Shown: positions 1 through 9,001, counted from the first letter of the stretch. The stretch: 43,091 bases of DNA from a gamma proteobacterium IMCC1989 (GCA_000209515.2 AEVK01000040.1:1-43091); one strand, 5' to 3'. Made by a program: numbers and translations. Notes: a model not told the origin generated them from the letters alone.

Positions 1-185
1 ATCAAAACCACATAAAAACGTTCGTCGCACACAGCGAGACACAACGTGGTAATAAGGAGTGTCGGAAATGGAGATGAGTTTCTTTCTAGGTCTAGTCATT
101 GTTTAGTCCTTTAAACAGGTGTTTTGATGTATCGGAGAAAACTTAATGGAGCAAGTATTATTAAATCATACGTTTAAAATCACAT

Positions 186-1031
186 CTATTTTTTGTTTTT
201 TATTTCAAATATAAACTCGGTCATAGAGTAGATAAAGTCTATACTATCAAAGATGGTCTTTTCCGTAATTCTGGATGGGAAAAATATTTTTTTCCAATTT
301 GCTAGTAAGTTGTTATCAGATGCATTAGTTTTAAGAATGTTAGCAACTAAACTTGCATTTTGCTGAATGTAATATTTTTCTTCTCTGGTTGTTGAGCCTA
401 TTAATGTAAAGGCTTGTGAGTGTGTATCTATCGTCACATTTCCTAACGAGCTAAGAATAGAAGGTAGTTTTCTAGCAAAGAAAGGATCGTAGCTGCCAGT
501 TTTCACGTTATTTTTTGCTGCCTTTAATAATGCAGTACTAACTTTCCCTAAAATTTCCGGGCATATCGGCCAATAAAGGTCGGAAGAAATGTCAGTATCT
601 TTAATAATTATTCTTCCGCCGGAACGTAACTTTTTTAATAGATTGTTGAGGGTTGATTGGGGGGTTTTTAAATAAGAGAGTGTGTTAAATAATATTATTG
701 TATCAAACTGACGATTATCTTCGTTAAGAAAATGATTGATTTCGGATTCTTCGAATGTAATGTTTTTTTTTGCTAATAAATTTTGCCGATTGTTTGCTAT
801 TGATATTGATTCTGAGTCGATATCAATAGCAGTAATATGACCCTCATGATCAATGTAGTCTGAGATAAGAAATGTCCAGTTTCCAGCACCGCATCCTATC
901 TCAAGTACTTCTTCGTTAGTAGAAAATCTTAGTTGATCAATAAGAGAGGCCCTCATAGAGTATTTAAGCGCATGGTGATCATCAAGCCAGTGAGTATGTG
1001 ACAGGGCTAGACCACTATTGTTTTTATGCAT
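186..1031 (-). CDS. Class I SAM-dependent methyltransferase
   Basis: This 281-residue protein has the Rossmann-fold SAM-binding signature: motif I EIGCGAG at residues 44-50, then the acidic loop AIDID at 68-72, with an FDTIILFNTL-type motif IV later. It therefore probably transfers a methyl group from SAM to a small molecule or protein, but the sequence does not show the substrate. The C-terminal half (about 150-281) is helical and matches nothing I recognise. The start is an ATG with a divergent neighbour, the PP-loop/methyltransferase fusion gene, 160 nt away, so the two may share a control region. No signal peptide or membrane segment is visible, so it should be cytosolic. The family call is firm; the role is unknown. 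Confidence 0.8.
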   Translation of the reverse strand: MHKNNSGLALSHTHWLDDHHALKYSMRASLIDQLRFSTNEEVLEIGCGAGNWTFLISDYIDHEGHITAIDIDSESISIANNRQNLLAKKNITFEESEINHFLNEDNRQFDTIILFNTLSYLKTPQSTLNNLLKKLRSGGRIIIKDTDISSDLYWPICPEILGKVSTALLKAAKNNVKTGSYDPFFARKLPSILSSLGNVTIDTHSQAFTLIGSTTREEKYYIQQNASLVANILKTNASDNNLLANWKKIFFPSRITEKTIFDSIDFIYSMTEFIFEIKNKK

Positions 1032-1191
1032 TCGATTATCCTAGTGAAAAATATAAGCGAGTCTGCTGAAATACATAAACTTTCTGCTGTACGAGGCATA
1101 TTCACCCGCTTATAATATCATTTTAATCATGTTAGTTATAGTTTTGGTATGACAGAGCTATTGAAAATGAAAGTAGTTTTGGATATCAAAA
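1032..1191. promoter_or_regulatory. Divergent intergenic control region with an inverted repeat
   Basis: This 160-nt gap separates two divergent genes. It contains an 8-bp inverted repeat, TATAAGCG at 1052-1059 and CGCTTATA at 1107-1114, and a perfect TATAAT at 1111-1116 that could be a -10 box for the rightward gene. No good -35 box lies 16-18 nt upstream of it. The repeat overlaps the putative -10, which would suit an operator. This is inference from motif placement only. Confidence 0.25.
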
Positions 1192-3561
1192 ATGCGCCTA
1201 GATGAGGTTTACCAGACAATAATTAGTGATGATACAGTCAGGTTATGTGCCGAAGTATCTTACGATTTCCCTGATGATGAAAAACGCGGTGATTTGTTCT
1301 ATATAGATTACCCCATTGGCATGAAAAAATATTTAGTTGATAGCGGTGATCCGTGGTTGGTTCTGTTTTTACCAATATGCGCGGTTATTGGTGAAGCTTT
1401 AGTTATAAATAAACCTGTGGATCCCGTATTGTTAGAGGAGTGTTTAGAAATTCTAGAAATTTGGCACGCATGGATGCCAAATTTAAATGTTGTGGATATA
1501 CTAGCTACCAATTTATCGAAATCAATAGCAAGCGAAAATAAAACAGCCTCTTTTTTTTCAGGCGGTGTAGATTCGATGCATACATTACTACGACATGAAG
1601 ATTCCCCTTTTGCTCAGAGAGCAGAGAAAGTTGATGATTTAATATTAATCAATGGTATTTTCTTGCCTAAAAAGCCTCTTGAGGAAGGAGATGAAAGTTG
1701 GTTGATGAAATGTCATATAGATACTTTTGCCGAGAAGCTAGGTAAACAAGCTATTAATGTGCATACCAATGTTTGGGAAACCAAATTTCGTTATACGCAT
1801 TCTTTAAATCATTCTCATGTTTGTTTGCTCGCTGCATCTGCGCTGGGCATAGGAAAGCGTTATTCTCGTGTGTTAATTCCGAGTAGTTTGACATATGACA
1901 AGTTGGTGCCTGAGTCAAGTAACCCATTAACTGATAGGATGTGGTCAACATCAGCAACAAAGTTTGTGCCTGACGGATCAAGTTTTAATCGTTTTCAAAA
2001 AATATCCTATCTTGTGAATAAGAACCACGATTTATCTTTCCTGCAGGTTTGCTCTAGGGACGAAGGGTTAAAAAATTGCTCCGTTTGTTTTAAGTGCATC
2101 AAAACGATGCTTATTCTTGATGTATTAAATTATTTGAAAGATTGTAATTTATTCCGGGAGCCAGAGCTGGACTTAAAAAAAGTAGAAAGTATTTACTGTT
2201 GTACACATTATCTTTTAGCTGAGATTGAAATGATAAAATCTATGGCTGCAGACAGCGGTAGAAGAGATATTTTATTAGCGATTGATAATATGTTTTCACG
2301 ATCTGCATGGATTGATTCAGCTCGACGACTGACAAAAAAAATGGGGATGGGCGGCGTCCTTTGTCACTTAGAAGTTAAAATTCTTGAGGAGATATTAGGT
2401 GTTCGTAATAACCGTTTTTGTGTGGAGAGTGTTCGCCAATCAATTGATAATTTTTTGAATAAAAATAATCTTTTTAAGTCTTATCTTTTCAATTTAATTA
2501 ATAGCGATTTTTCGCTTAATGCTTGCGAAAGTAAAGGTTTTATAAGTGATTTTTCAATGTTGGAGCACGAGCTATTAAGCTCTTCTGTTTGTCATAGTAC
2601 TTTACATTTAGAGTTGAAAAATAAGAGTCGAGAATTATCTTGGCCTGAAGTTATCTATGTTCGTGGCGACCCCGTTCATATAGGAAATAAAAAGATAAAA
2701 GATCAGTTGTTACTCGCTGAAAATGTAGGTTTTCCTACGGCGAGCGCTTCAAATAAATACGTTAACAGTTTACACGAAAAAGATAGATATCTGAGTAGAA
2801 AAAAAAAGACTATTCATGATCTTCCTTCGTCACTTTTAAATCAAGAAGAAAAATATTTGTCCGACTACTCTGATTACTTATGCGCCCCTGAATCCTCGGA
2901 TCGCTATAAAATTGCTTTGAGTCAGATTAAACAGTATAGCGAAAATAAAAAAATAGAACTGCTCGACCTTGGTTGTGGTAACGGTGCTTTAGCAAATTAC
3001 ATATCCGATAATTTCTTATATAGAGGCCTTGATAATAATAAAGCAGCGATTGATGCAGCTCTTAAGAAAGAATATAGTGTTTCGATTAAGCCCGCTTTTG
3101 ATGTTGTTGATGTTCTTGAATGGAGTGGAAAGGTTGATGGTTATCCGAAAGCGAATGTTCTTATGCTGGGGGATTTGCTGGGGGGCGCTCTTTTTTCAAT
3201 GTCTAGCAATCAATTTTCTACGACTTTCGATGATAAGTGTTTTGTTACAGAATGCATAAGTCGACATTTAGTTGACGGTGGGCTCGTATCCGTTGTTACC
3301 CCTTTTTATTATGATTTTTATAATACAGAGCGTTTTTTTCAATTCGCTGCTCAACGAAGAGCTGTAATAAATGAGAGTTTACCGTTACAGTATTTGGATC
3401 TTCTAATTGAAACAGTGCTTCCACTTCCTTTAGTTAGCGACGCAATACTACGGCAAAAAAACAAACCATTATGGTATGTCAATGCTGTAAATAATAATGG
3501 AAAAGAAAAGCAAGGTTTTGGCGTATGGTGTACGCTATATAAAAAAAATGAAATATTATAA
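1192..3561 (+). CDS. PP-loop ATPase-like / SAM methyltransferase fusion protein
   Basis: This 789-residue protein has two recognisable parts. Residues 123-128 are SGGVDS, the PP-loop pyrophosphate-binding motif of ATP pyrophosphatases such as QueC, asparagine synthetase and tRNA thiolases. A cysteine group follows (about C286, then NCSVCFKC near 295-302), which could bind zinc or an Fe-S cluster as in QueC-like enzymes. Near residues 588-603 is LLDLGCGNGA, motif I of a class I methyltransferase, followed by an acidic GLDN loop, and this domain runs to the C terminus. The middle (about 310-560) is not recognisable. An adenylating step coupled to methyl transfer on one product is a reasonable inference. 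The ATG start lies about 9 nt after a GGAT. It belongs with the PurD-like and NAS-like genes downstream by position. The domain calls are good; the reaction is unknown. Confidence 0.7.
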   Translation: MRLDEVYQTIISDDTVRLCAEVSYDFPDDEKRGDLFYIDYPIGMKKYLVDSGDPWLVLFLPICAVIGEALVINKPVDPVLLEECLEILEIWHAWMPNLNVVDILATNLSKSIASENKTASFFSGGVDSMHTLLRHEDSPFAQRAEKVDDLILINGIFLPKKPLEEGDESWLMKCHIDTFAEKLGKQAINVHTNVWETKFRYTHSLNHSHVCLLAASALGIGKRYSRVLIPSSLTYDKLVPESSNPLTDRMWSTSATKFVPDGSSFNRFQKISYLVNKNHDLSFLQVCSRDEGLKNCSVCFKCIKTMLILDVLNYLKDCNLFREPELDLKKVESIYCCTHYLLAEIEMIKSMAADSGRRDILLAIDNMFSRSAWIDSARRLTKKMGMGGVLCHLEVKILEEILGVRNNRFCVESVRQSIDNFLNKNNLFKSYLFNLINSDFSLNACESKGFISDFSMLEHELLSSSVCHSTLHLELKNKSRELSWPEVIYVRGDPVHIGNKKIKDQLLLAENVGFPTASASNKYVNSLHEKDRYLSRKKKTIHDLPSSLLNQEEKYLSDYSDYLCAPESSDRYKIALSQIKQYSENKKIELLDLGCGNGALANYISDNFLYRGLDNNKAAIDAALKKEYSVSIKPAFDVVDVLEWSGKVDGYPKANVLMLGDLLGGALFSMSSNQFSTTFDDKCFVTECISRHLVDGGLVSVVTPFYYDFYNTERFFQFAAQRRAVINESLPLQYLDLLIETVLPLPLVSDAILRQKNKPLWYVNAVNNNGKEKQGFGVWCTLYKKNEIL

Positions 3562-3617
3562 AGTTGATAGTTTTCATCTCGGCTTATATATTAATACTTT
3601 GAAGGTAAAGTTCGTAT

Positions 3618-4184
3618 TTAGATTAATAAGTTTAAGTTAAGGGAGTTTTCATTTTTCTTAAAAACCTTTTGTTTCATGAAATAGTATTTTGTTTTTATTG
3701 TTCTTAGTTTATAGTTTTTTACTAAGTAAAAGCTATAACATTCAGCAAAATCTTCGGCAGCATTTTTTTTTGCATATTCAGAAACAAACAATTTTTTTTT
3801 ATGTGTTTGAGTGGCCCATTCTTTTTTAACATGACTATTAATAACGAAAAAATAAACATAATGACCTATTTCATGGAATAAGGTGTGATAAAATTGCTGT
3901 TTGCTATGGAAATGGTATACGTTAACCTGACGTTTATTTTGGATAAACTCTCCTAGGCTACTTAAGTTGGGCGAGATGCCTAAATAATAATAAAGCATTT
4001 GATGTAGCCTGGATGGGTCGTAATGAATTTTTTTAAGCCCGGCTAGATGACCAGCCGGAACTAATTTTATTGCATCAATAATTTCATCAACACTTAGAGT
4101 ATCTTGTTGATGAAAGCCAGATAGCAGCAGCTGGATTTTTCCATCCAATTGATGGTCAGAGTTATTGAGTTTTATTTTTCTCAC
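3618..4184 (-). CDS. Putative zinc-metallopeptidase-like HExxH protein
   Basis: This 188-residue protein contains HEIGH at residues 104-108, the HExxH zinc-binding and catalytic motif, and AEDFAECYSFY starting at 143. The glutamates in that second motif could supply the third zinc ligand, as in anthrax-lethal-factor-like and related peptidases. There is no signal peptide or membrane helix, so it would act in the cytosol or be exported by a non-Sec route. The start is a GTG with no early ATG alternative. It is convergent with the fusion gene and divergent from the PurD-like gene, so it interrupts the plus-strand cluster. The C-terminal tail (about 155-188) is rich in lysine and phenylalanine. 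It could be an inactive relative; peptidase activity is inferred from the motif only. Confidence 0.55.
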   Translation of the reverse strand: MRKIKLNNSDHQLDGKIQLLLSGFHQQDTLSVDEIIDAIKLVPAGHLAGLKKIHYDPSRLHQMLYYYLGISPNLSSLGEFIQNKRQVNVYHFHSKQQFYHTLFHEIGHYVYFFVINSHVKKEWATQTHKKKLFVSEYAKKNAAEDFAECYSFYLVKNYKLRTIKTKYYFMKQKVFKKNENSLNLNLLI

Positions 4185-4212
4185 TATTTATCTTCAGTTT
4201 TGTTTGCGTCAC

Positions 4213-4241
4213 TTTGAGTCTTGCGGCCTATATTTTGAGTC
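4213..4241. promoter_or_regulatory. Direct repeat TTTGAGTC, possible operator
   Basis: The octamer TTTGAGTC occurs at 4213-4220 and again at 4234-4241, start-to-start 21 bp, that is two helical turns. It lies in the 84-nt gap between the divergent HExxH gene and the PurD-like gene. Such spacing suits a dimeric regulator binding one DNA face. There is no independent support. Confidence 0.25.
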
Positions 4242-4268
4242 ACTACATTATACCGGTAATGGATACAA

Positions 4269-5624
4269 ATGAATAATAATGAAAAAAAAACTGCGATTCG
4301 CTTTTTGATAATAGATCATCAGGCCAGAGGGCATGCTTTATCTTGCCTGTTAGCGCAATCAAATAATGTCGAGTTCGTATTTTTGTCTAGAGAGTCGTTG
4401 TTACCACGAACGTCTTGTAACAAAGTACAGCCAATATACTGGATAGAAAAACTACAGCCAGATGCTTACCACACAATAGTTAGTTTTTGTCATGAGAATG
4501 AGATTGATTGCGTGGTTATAGGTACTGCGCATGCAATGACAAAGGGATTGGTTGATGTTTTAGTGCTTGAAAATATAAAGGTTATAGGTGCAGGGAAGAA
4601 TGCAGCGATTTTAGAAGGCTCTAAATCATTTTCCAAGCAATTCTTTGAGCGGCATAATGTCACAACACCAAAATACTATAGTTGTCGGTCTATAAATGAA
4701 CTTCTAGCAATAGATAGTGTGGCATATCCTTGCTTTATCAAGTCTGACAGCATGATTAAGAGTCATTATAGTGCGGTCAAAGTAAGCTCTAGAGAAGAAG
4801 CAGTTAATGTGGCAATAGAGATATTTTCTATTCAAAAAAAACGTTACGGATTTTCGACCTATATAATACTAGAAGAGTTATGTAGGGGTAGAGAGTTAAG
4901 TGTCACTATTTTGATGAGCGGAAAAGATTGGGTGGAATTACCTATTTGTAGAGATTATAAAACACTTAGTGGTAAATGCGATATCAATACCGGAGGTATG
5001 GGAGCGATAACGCCAGTGCCTGATGTTGGTGTTAAATTGCGTAAAAGTATTGTAGATGAGCTTATTCGACCCGTTGTTGCGGGTATGGTTCAAGAGAGTT
5101 TGAGCTATAACGGGTTCCTGTATTTTGGTATCATGATTGACACTGCTAATATGCCAGTTCTACTGGAGTTGAACTGTCGTTTAGGGGACCCAGAGGGACA
5201 GGCTATATTTAGCCTGTTAACTGCAGATTTTGTTTCGGTATTATTTGCAGCAGCTACTGGACGATTACAGGGAAACTTCCCCATAGCTGTAAAGTCAGGT
5301 TATATCTGTTGTGTTTATGCGGTTCCTAATGGCTACCCAAAACAATCTGACACTTCATTTCCCGTGCTTTTCTCTGAAACATTTGAAAATACAGATAAGC
5401 ATAATTTTTATTTTGGAGAGCTGTTACAATCTGAACAACCCAATACAATTATGACGCATAACAATAGAATGTTTTGTGTCAGTGCCAGAGGCGAGACTCT
5501 GTTTTTGGCGCGCAAGCTTGCTTATCAAAAGTTGGATGTGATTTTTTGCGACGGTATGTATTACAGGCATGATATTGGTGAATCAGTTATTGAAGGAGTA
5601 AGTGTAGAATATGAAAACATTTGA
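4269..5624 (+). CDS. PurD-like ATP-grasp ligase (GAR synthetase paralogue)
   Basis: This 451-residue protein follows phosphoribosylamine-glycine ligase along its whole length. The N-terminal RGHAL at 20-24 matches the REHAL of PurD. GSKSFSKQFF begins at 117, NTGGMGAITPVP is at 240-251, and ELNCRLGDPEGQ at 300-311 carries the metal-binding Asn/Asp/Glu region of the ATP-grasp fold. PurD activates a carboxylate as an acyl phosphate and joins it to an amine. The divergent N-terminal domain and the neighbourhood (PP-loop fusion, NAS-like gene) point to a specialised ligase rather than purine synthesis. Its 3' end overlaps the next gene by 14 nt, indicating translational coupling. A house-keeping purD would normally sit beside purH, which is absent here. 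The fold is sure; the substrate is not. Confidence 0.8.
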   Translation: MNNNEKKTAIRFLIIDHQARGHALSCLLAQSNNVEFVFLSRESLLPRTSCNKVQPIYWIEKLQPDAYHTIVSFCHENEIDCVVIGTAHAMTKGLVDVLVLENIKVIGAGKNAAILEGSKSFSKQFFERHNVTTPKYYSCRSINELLAIDSVAYPCFIKSDSMIKSHYSAVKVSSREEAVNVAIEIFSIQKKRYGFSTYIILEELCRGRELSVTILMSGKDWVELPICRDYKTLSGKCDINTGGMGAITPVPDVGVKLRKSIVDELIRPVVAGMVQESLSYNGFLYFGIMIDTANMPVLLELNCRLGDPEGQAIFSLLTADFVSVLFAAATGRLQGNFPIAVKSGYICCVYAVPNGYPKQSDTSFPVLFSETFENTDKHNFYFGELLQSEQPNTIMTHNNRMFCVSARGETLFLARKLAYQKLDVIFCDGMYYRHDIGESVIEGVSVEYENI

Positions 5625-6216
5625 AGAGCACACAGATTATATTAAACAAAAAGAATATGAAGTGGCTGAAAAAATAATTGCTAGTATGAAACACGATTAT
5701 GATATTGGCCAATTAGGGTCATTTGCTGAAGCTGCGTATAACAGAGTTGTTGATATGTTTGACTACCATGATTTTGAGAACTGTCAACATCTCACAATGG
5801 TAGGTTGTGGCCCGTTTCCGATGACGGTATTACATATCATAAATAAATACCCTAGCTTGAAAGTTGATGCAATTGATATCGATCCAGCGGCACTAAAAGT
5901 TACAGAAAATCTGATTAAACAATTAGGCTTACAGGATAAAATTAAGCTGTATTGTAATAACGGATTGAATCATGATTATTCATTATCTAGTATTGTCTAT
6001 ATTGCCAACTTAGTTCGGCCTAAGGCTGAAGTGTTAAATAAGGTGTGGCAAGACTGTAAAAAAGACACTTTAATTGTGCTGCGAGATCCAACTGAATCTG
6101 GTGGTATTTATGCGGAAGCTGGTTTGCCTTCTGCCGGAAACAAGTTTTTAGTCGAAGGTTTTGGTAAAAATGATAATACCTTTCATTCAAGACATGTTTT
6201 TTTACGTTGTCAATAA
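5611..6216 (+). CDS. Nicotianamine-synthase-like aminocarboxypropyl/methyltransferase fold enzyme
   Basis: This 201-residue protein has a SAM-binding motif of the form VGCGPFP (64-70), close to the GSGPLP of nicotianamine synthases, then AIDID at 87-91 and a VYIANLV strand where NAS enzymes have their active-site loop. NAS-family enzymes transfer the aminocarboxypropyl arm of SAM rather than a methyl group, for example in opine metallophores. At 201 residues it is shorter than the bacterial enzymes of that type (about 270), with a reduced N-terminal helical domain. The start overlaps the PurD-like stop by 14 nt and has a GGAG about 12 nt upstream. An ordinary methyltransferase is the alternative. 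A metallophore or modified amino acid product is a hypothesis. Confidence 0.6.
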   Translation: MKTFEEHTDYIKQKEYEVAEKIIASMKHDYDIGQLGSFAEAAYNRVVDMFDYHDFENCQHLTMVGCGPFPMTVLHIINKYPSLKVDAIDIDPAALKVTENLIKQLGLQDKIKLYCNNGLNHDYSLSSIVYIANLVRPKAEVLNKVWQDCKKDTLIVLRDPTESGGIYAEAGLPSAGNKFLVEGFGKNDNTFHSRHVFLRCQ

Positions 6217-6248
6217 AGAGCTTTTATTTTTCATATAGTGATACTTTT

Positions 6249-7208
6249 CTAAACTCGATTCACCAAGCTTTCTACCATTTTTTCATATAAAAAAGGGTGG
6301 ATATGAGGGTTGCAGTTCAGTTCCAGTACCCAAATGTTTTCTTTTCCGTCAATGACAACATCAATAGCATATGCAAAATTTTTTCTTAGTAAGTAAGGCA
6401 CGTCATTTTTTACGATCATCCCTAGCTTTGTTAATATTGAGCTATTACTCAAAATAGGGTGGTTTTCAACATAAGTATCTTTGGTTTGGTGAGATGTTGT
6501 CAGTGCGGACTTGTAACGGAAGTCTATAGCTAAGCGTACATCGTTTTCTAGTACAGTTTCTAATGTTTTTCCCTCGTAAGCTAAAAACTCTTTAAAATAA
6601 TTAGTTTGAACGGTTTTATTTGCTGAGCGTGCGTGTGCCACAATCAGTTCATGTATTGTTGAGTGCCCATTACCATATACGCATATGTTAGGTAGTACCT
6701 CTGCGGCTATAGGTTTATGATTCCAAAACCATATTTTTGCTATGTCCCCTTCTATATACTGCTCAAAAAACTCTCTTTTTCCTACATTTAATTCTATATC
6801 TTTTGTTGTTTTAAATGGCCCTTTTATACCTTTGCTAAAAGATGATTCTTCTTGCTTGATAATAACATCGTTAAATTCAATAGAGGGATTTTTTTCGGTG
6901 TAAAATTTTGGAGTGGATATGGAATGTTGAATTAATAATTTTTTAAAAGCGACTTTGTCTGCCGCTTTTTTCCAAGATTTCATCGCGTAAGGCCGCCACC
7001 CTATAAATCGAGCGGTATCTTCAGATATAACCGAGTAATAATAACCATCTTTATTTTGGAATTGCGGATGAAATGTGAATGAAAATTCTGCGTTTTCTAC
7101 AGATAATAGATGATCTGAAAAGTTGATGCTTGCATTTAAATCATATCTTTTGAGTGCTTTATCCATGTGTGTGAAATGATTCATCATTTCAAATGATATT
7201 GCTGGCAT
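6249..7208 (-). CDS. ATP-grasp family ligase-like protein
   Basis: This 319-residue protein has ATP-grasp features. DVIIKQEESSFSKGIKGPF looks like the lysine-bearing ATP-binding strand and flexible loop. FFEQYIEGDIAKIWFW follows as the central strand pair, and ELNCNP at 296-301 forms the metal-binding end, as in RimK, D-Ala-D-Ala ligase and cyanophycin-synthetase-like enzymes. It would therefore form a carboxylate-amine bond using ATP, on an unknown substrate. It is convergent with the NAS-like gene (32 nt apart) and lies 8 nt downstream of the 391-residue TPR gene on the same strand. It could thus be the last gene of the flagellar/TPR transcript or a member of the biosynthetic locus. Fold confident, role open. 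Confidence 0.65.
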   Translation of the reverse strand: MPAISFEMMNHFTHMDKALKRYDLNASINFSDHLLSVENAEFSFTFHPQFQNKDGYYYSVISEDTARFIGWRPYAMKSWKKAADKVAFKKLLIQHSISTPKFYTEKNPSIEFNDVIIKQEESSFSKGIKGPFKTTKDIELNVGKREFFEQYIEGDIAKIWFWNHKPIAAEVLPNICVYGNGHSTIHELIVAHARSANKTVQTNYFKEFLAYEGKTLETVLENDVRLAIDFRYKSALTTSHQTKDTYVENHPILSNSSILTKLGMIVKNDVPYLLRKNFAYAIDVVIDGKENIWVLELNCNPHIHPFLYEKMVESLVNRV

Positions 7209-7216
7209 ATTATTTT

Positions 7217-8392
7217 CTAATTCCGGTTGTTATCTTTTTCTAAGGCGTTCAGTGACTGTTTTGCTATTTCAAAAATAGATGTTGGTTTTTGTTTTGCGCC
7301 GATCGGAACGTGTGTATTGAATATGTTTTGCATTATTTGATTTGCTTTATTGTTATTGCCTTTGATGTTTTCCAGCAAAACCTGTGCAAAAGCTGCGGTA
7401 AATGATGCTTTGTCCAAGCGTCTTGCGATAATAATGTTTTTTTTGCAATCTTCTTTCTGTCCTTTAAGTGCATAGATAACAGCAAGCCCCCCGTAAGTAT
7501 CCCCCAAGCCGCCATCTATACTGTTAGCCAAATGGAGAGTTTTTTCTGCTGCCTCTAAGTCTTCTTTGGCTATATATGCCCACGCTAACGTATTATAACC
7601 ACCTAAGAAGTTGGGCATTAACTCTAAGCTTTTACTAATATGTTCTACAGCTAAATCAAGTTGTCGAGTTGCCATATGGGATAAGCCCAGAGAAAACCAA
7701 CCTCTGCCACTGTTGGGATAATATTTAACTGTTTGTTCAAGGTGCTCTTGTGCCTCGTCAAAGCGCTGCTCTTCTATTGCGATTGAACTAAGGATGACCA
7801 TTGCTTGATGATTGTTTTCATCTAAAGAAAGTGCTTTTTGTGCCCAATGTGTAGCTTCTTCATATTCACCATGATCAAAATAGCTTAAAGCTAGTGCCCC
7901 AATTTTATGTGGATCGTCTGGGGTATCGAGAATTACTTGGTTACCTAGTTCGATCGCTTTTTCTAGATTGTTAGTGTGATGATAGGCGCGAGCGAGTAAA
8001 GCTATGTTTTCAGGCATATCTTCGAGTGTTGATTGATTCTCCAGTAAATATATTGCTTCATCATATTGACGAGTTTCTAATTTTACGTAGGCAAGATTGT
8101 AATATATTCCTTGATCGTGATGTCCATTCTTCAATAGTTGCTCTAGTAATACCTCTGCTTTTTGATATTGTGCTTGTGATATATACAAGCTACTTAATGC
8201 AAAGTTATAGTTTGGGTTTTCAGGGTCAGTGTTAAGAAGTTTTTTATAAAGGTTTTCGGCCTCCACTTTTTCTCCTAGCGACACACAAATGTTGGCCAGC
8301 TGTTCAATGATCCCTACGTTTGCAGGGTCTGTTTCATGGAACGACAGATAACGTTTTTTAGATTCTAATAAAGCTGTATGGTTGTTACTCAT
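7217..8392 (-). CDS. TPR repeat protein (391 residues)
   Basis: Almost the whole protein is tetratricopeptide repeats, visible as repeated A-x-x-Y/A, G-x-x-x-x-A and P-x-N/D-x-x-A spacing about every 34 residues (for example near 40-75, 75-110, 160-200, 225-265). I estimate at least eight repeats. TPR solenoids bind protein partners and have no catalysis of their own. No signal peptide or membrane anchor is visible, so it is predicted cytosolic. It is the third of three TPR genes in a row, 6 nt after the preceding one and 8 nt before the ATP-grasp gene. By position it could be a chaperone or scaffold for the flagellar-type apparatus upstream; that is inference. Confidence 0.8.
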   Translation of the reverse strand: MSNNHTALLESKKRYLSFHETDPANVGIIEQLANICVSLGEKVEAENLYKKLLNTDPENPNYNFALSSLYISQAQYQKAEVLLEQLLKNGHHDQGIYYNLAYVKLETRQYDEAIYLLENQSTLEDMPENIALLARAYHHTNNLEKAIELGNQVILDTPDDPHKIGALALSYFDHGEYEEATHWAQKALSLDENNHQAMVILSSIAIEEQRFDEAQEHLEQTVKYYPNSGRGWFSLGLSHMATRQLDLAVEHISKSLELMPNFLGGYNTLAWAYIAKEDLEAAEKTLHLANSIDGGLGDTYGGLAVIYALKGQKEDCKKNIIIARRLDKASFTAAFAQVLLENIKGNNNKANQIMQNIFNTHVPIGAKQKPTSIFEIAKQSLNALEKDNNRN

Positions 8393-8398
8393 ATTTAA

Positions 8399-8971
8399 TT
8401 AATGCTCTATTGAATAGATGTCTTTATTTGGGAATGGATTCCCTGAAGAATTAACCTTGTTGGCTGTGCCTCGAAAAGCAGGATTTAATTCTAAGTCTTT
8501 AATCAATTCTTTTGCTTTACCAAAATACAAATTATCAGTGGAAACATGGGTTAATATAGTTTGCAGGTGAATTATTGCGTCTTCTTGATTGTTTATACGC
8601 AGTTGAGCTAGTGCGTTGTAAAATAACGCAGGTGGATTGTGAGGTTGCTCAGATAGTATTTGCTTCCAGGTATTGATAGCTTCTTCTGGTTCGTTTGCGT
8701 CGAATTGAGTCATTCCTAACTGGAAAGTGACTTGGTCATCGTCGGGCGCATCTTCTAAGTATTGCTTGAAAAGAGATTCTGCCTGTATGAATAAACCAAG
8801 CTGGGCATATAGTCGACCTGCAAGGACATAAATACCAGTGTTAATCCCTTCAATATCTAGCAGGGGTTTGATAGTTAAAAGAGCTTTATCTAATTGATTT
8901 TGTTCCATATGCCAGTTGGTTAAGGCTATGAGCTCTTCGTGATCTAATAAAGTGTGTAAATCGCTTTTCAT
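8399..8971 (-). CDS. TPR repeat protein (190 residues)
   Basis: This short TPR protein has about four repeats. One of them, GRLYAQLGLFIQAESLFKQY followed by LEDAPDDDQVTFQLGMTQF, shows the classic TPR consensus. There is no signal peptide. The ATG has a strong GGGAG ribosome site 6 nt upstream. The first and third TPR genes lie 30 nt upstream and 6 nt downstream, so the three are surely co-transcribed. The tail (about 150-190) has lost repeat character. It is probably a protein-binding adaptor. Secretion chaperones of injectisomes (SycD/LcrH class) are also small TPR proteins, which makes a chaperone role for the adjacent export system worth considering, but no specific match is visible. Confidence 0.8.
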   Translation of the reverse strand: MKSDLHTLLDHEELIALTNWHMEQNQLDKALLTIKPLLDIEGINTGIYVLAGRLYAQLGLFIQAESLFKQYLEDAPDDDQVTFQLGMTQFDANEPEEAINTWKQILSEQPHNPPALFYNALAQLRINNQEDAIIHLQTILTHVSTDNLYFGKAKELIKDLELNPAFRGTANKVNSSGNPFPNKDIYSIEH

Positions 8972-9001
8972 ATTAACTCCCTAGGAATTCGTAATTAGAT
9001 G

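Noticed and set aside
68-106. 12-residue frame with a good AAGGAG site near the left edge
   Set aside because: The peptide [12 protein letters not shown] is too short to tell from chance and there is no conservation evidence.
146-214. 22-residue frame overlapping the methyltransferase 3' end, a possible RiPP precursor
   Set aside because: It overlaps a confident gene on the other strand and no RiPP enzyme signature lies next to it.
4269-5624. Housekeeping purD
   Set aside because: Divergent N terminus, no purH neighbour, and tight coupling to a NAS-like gene favour a specialised paralogue.
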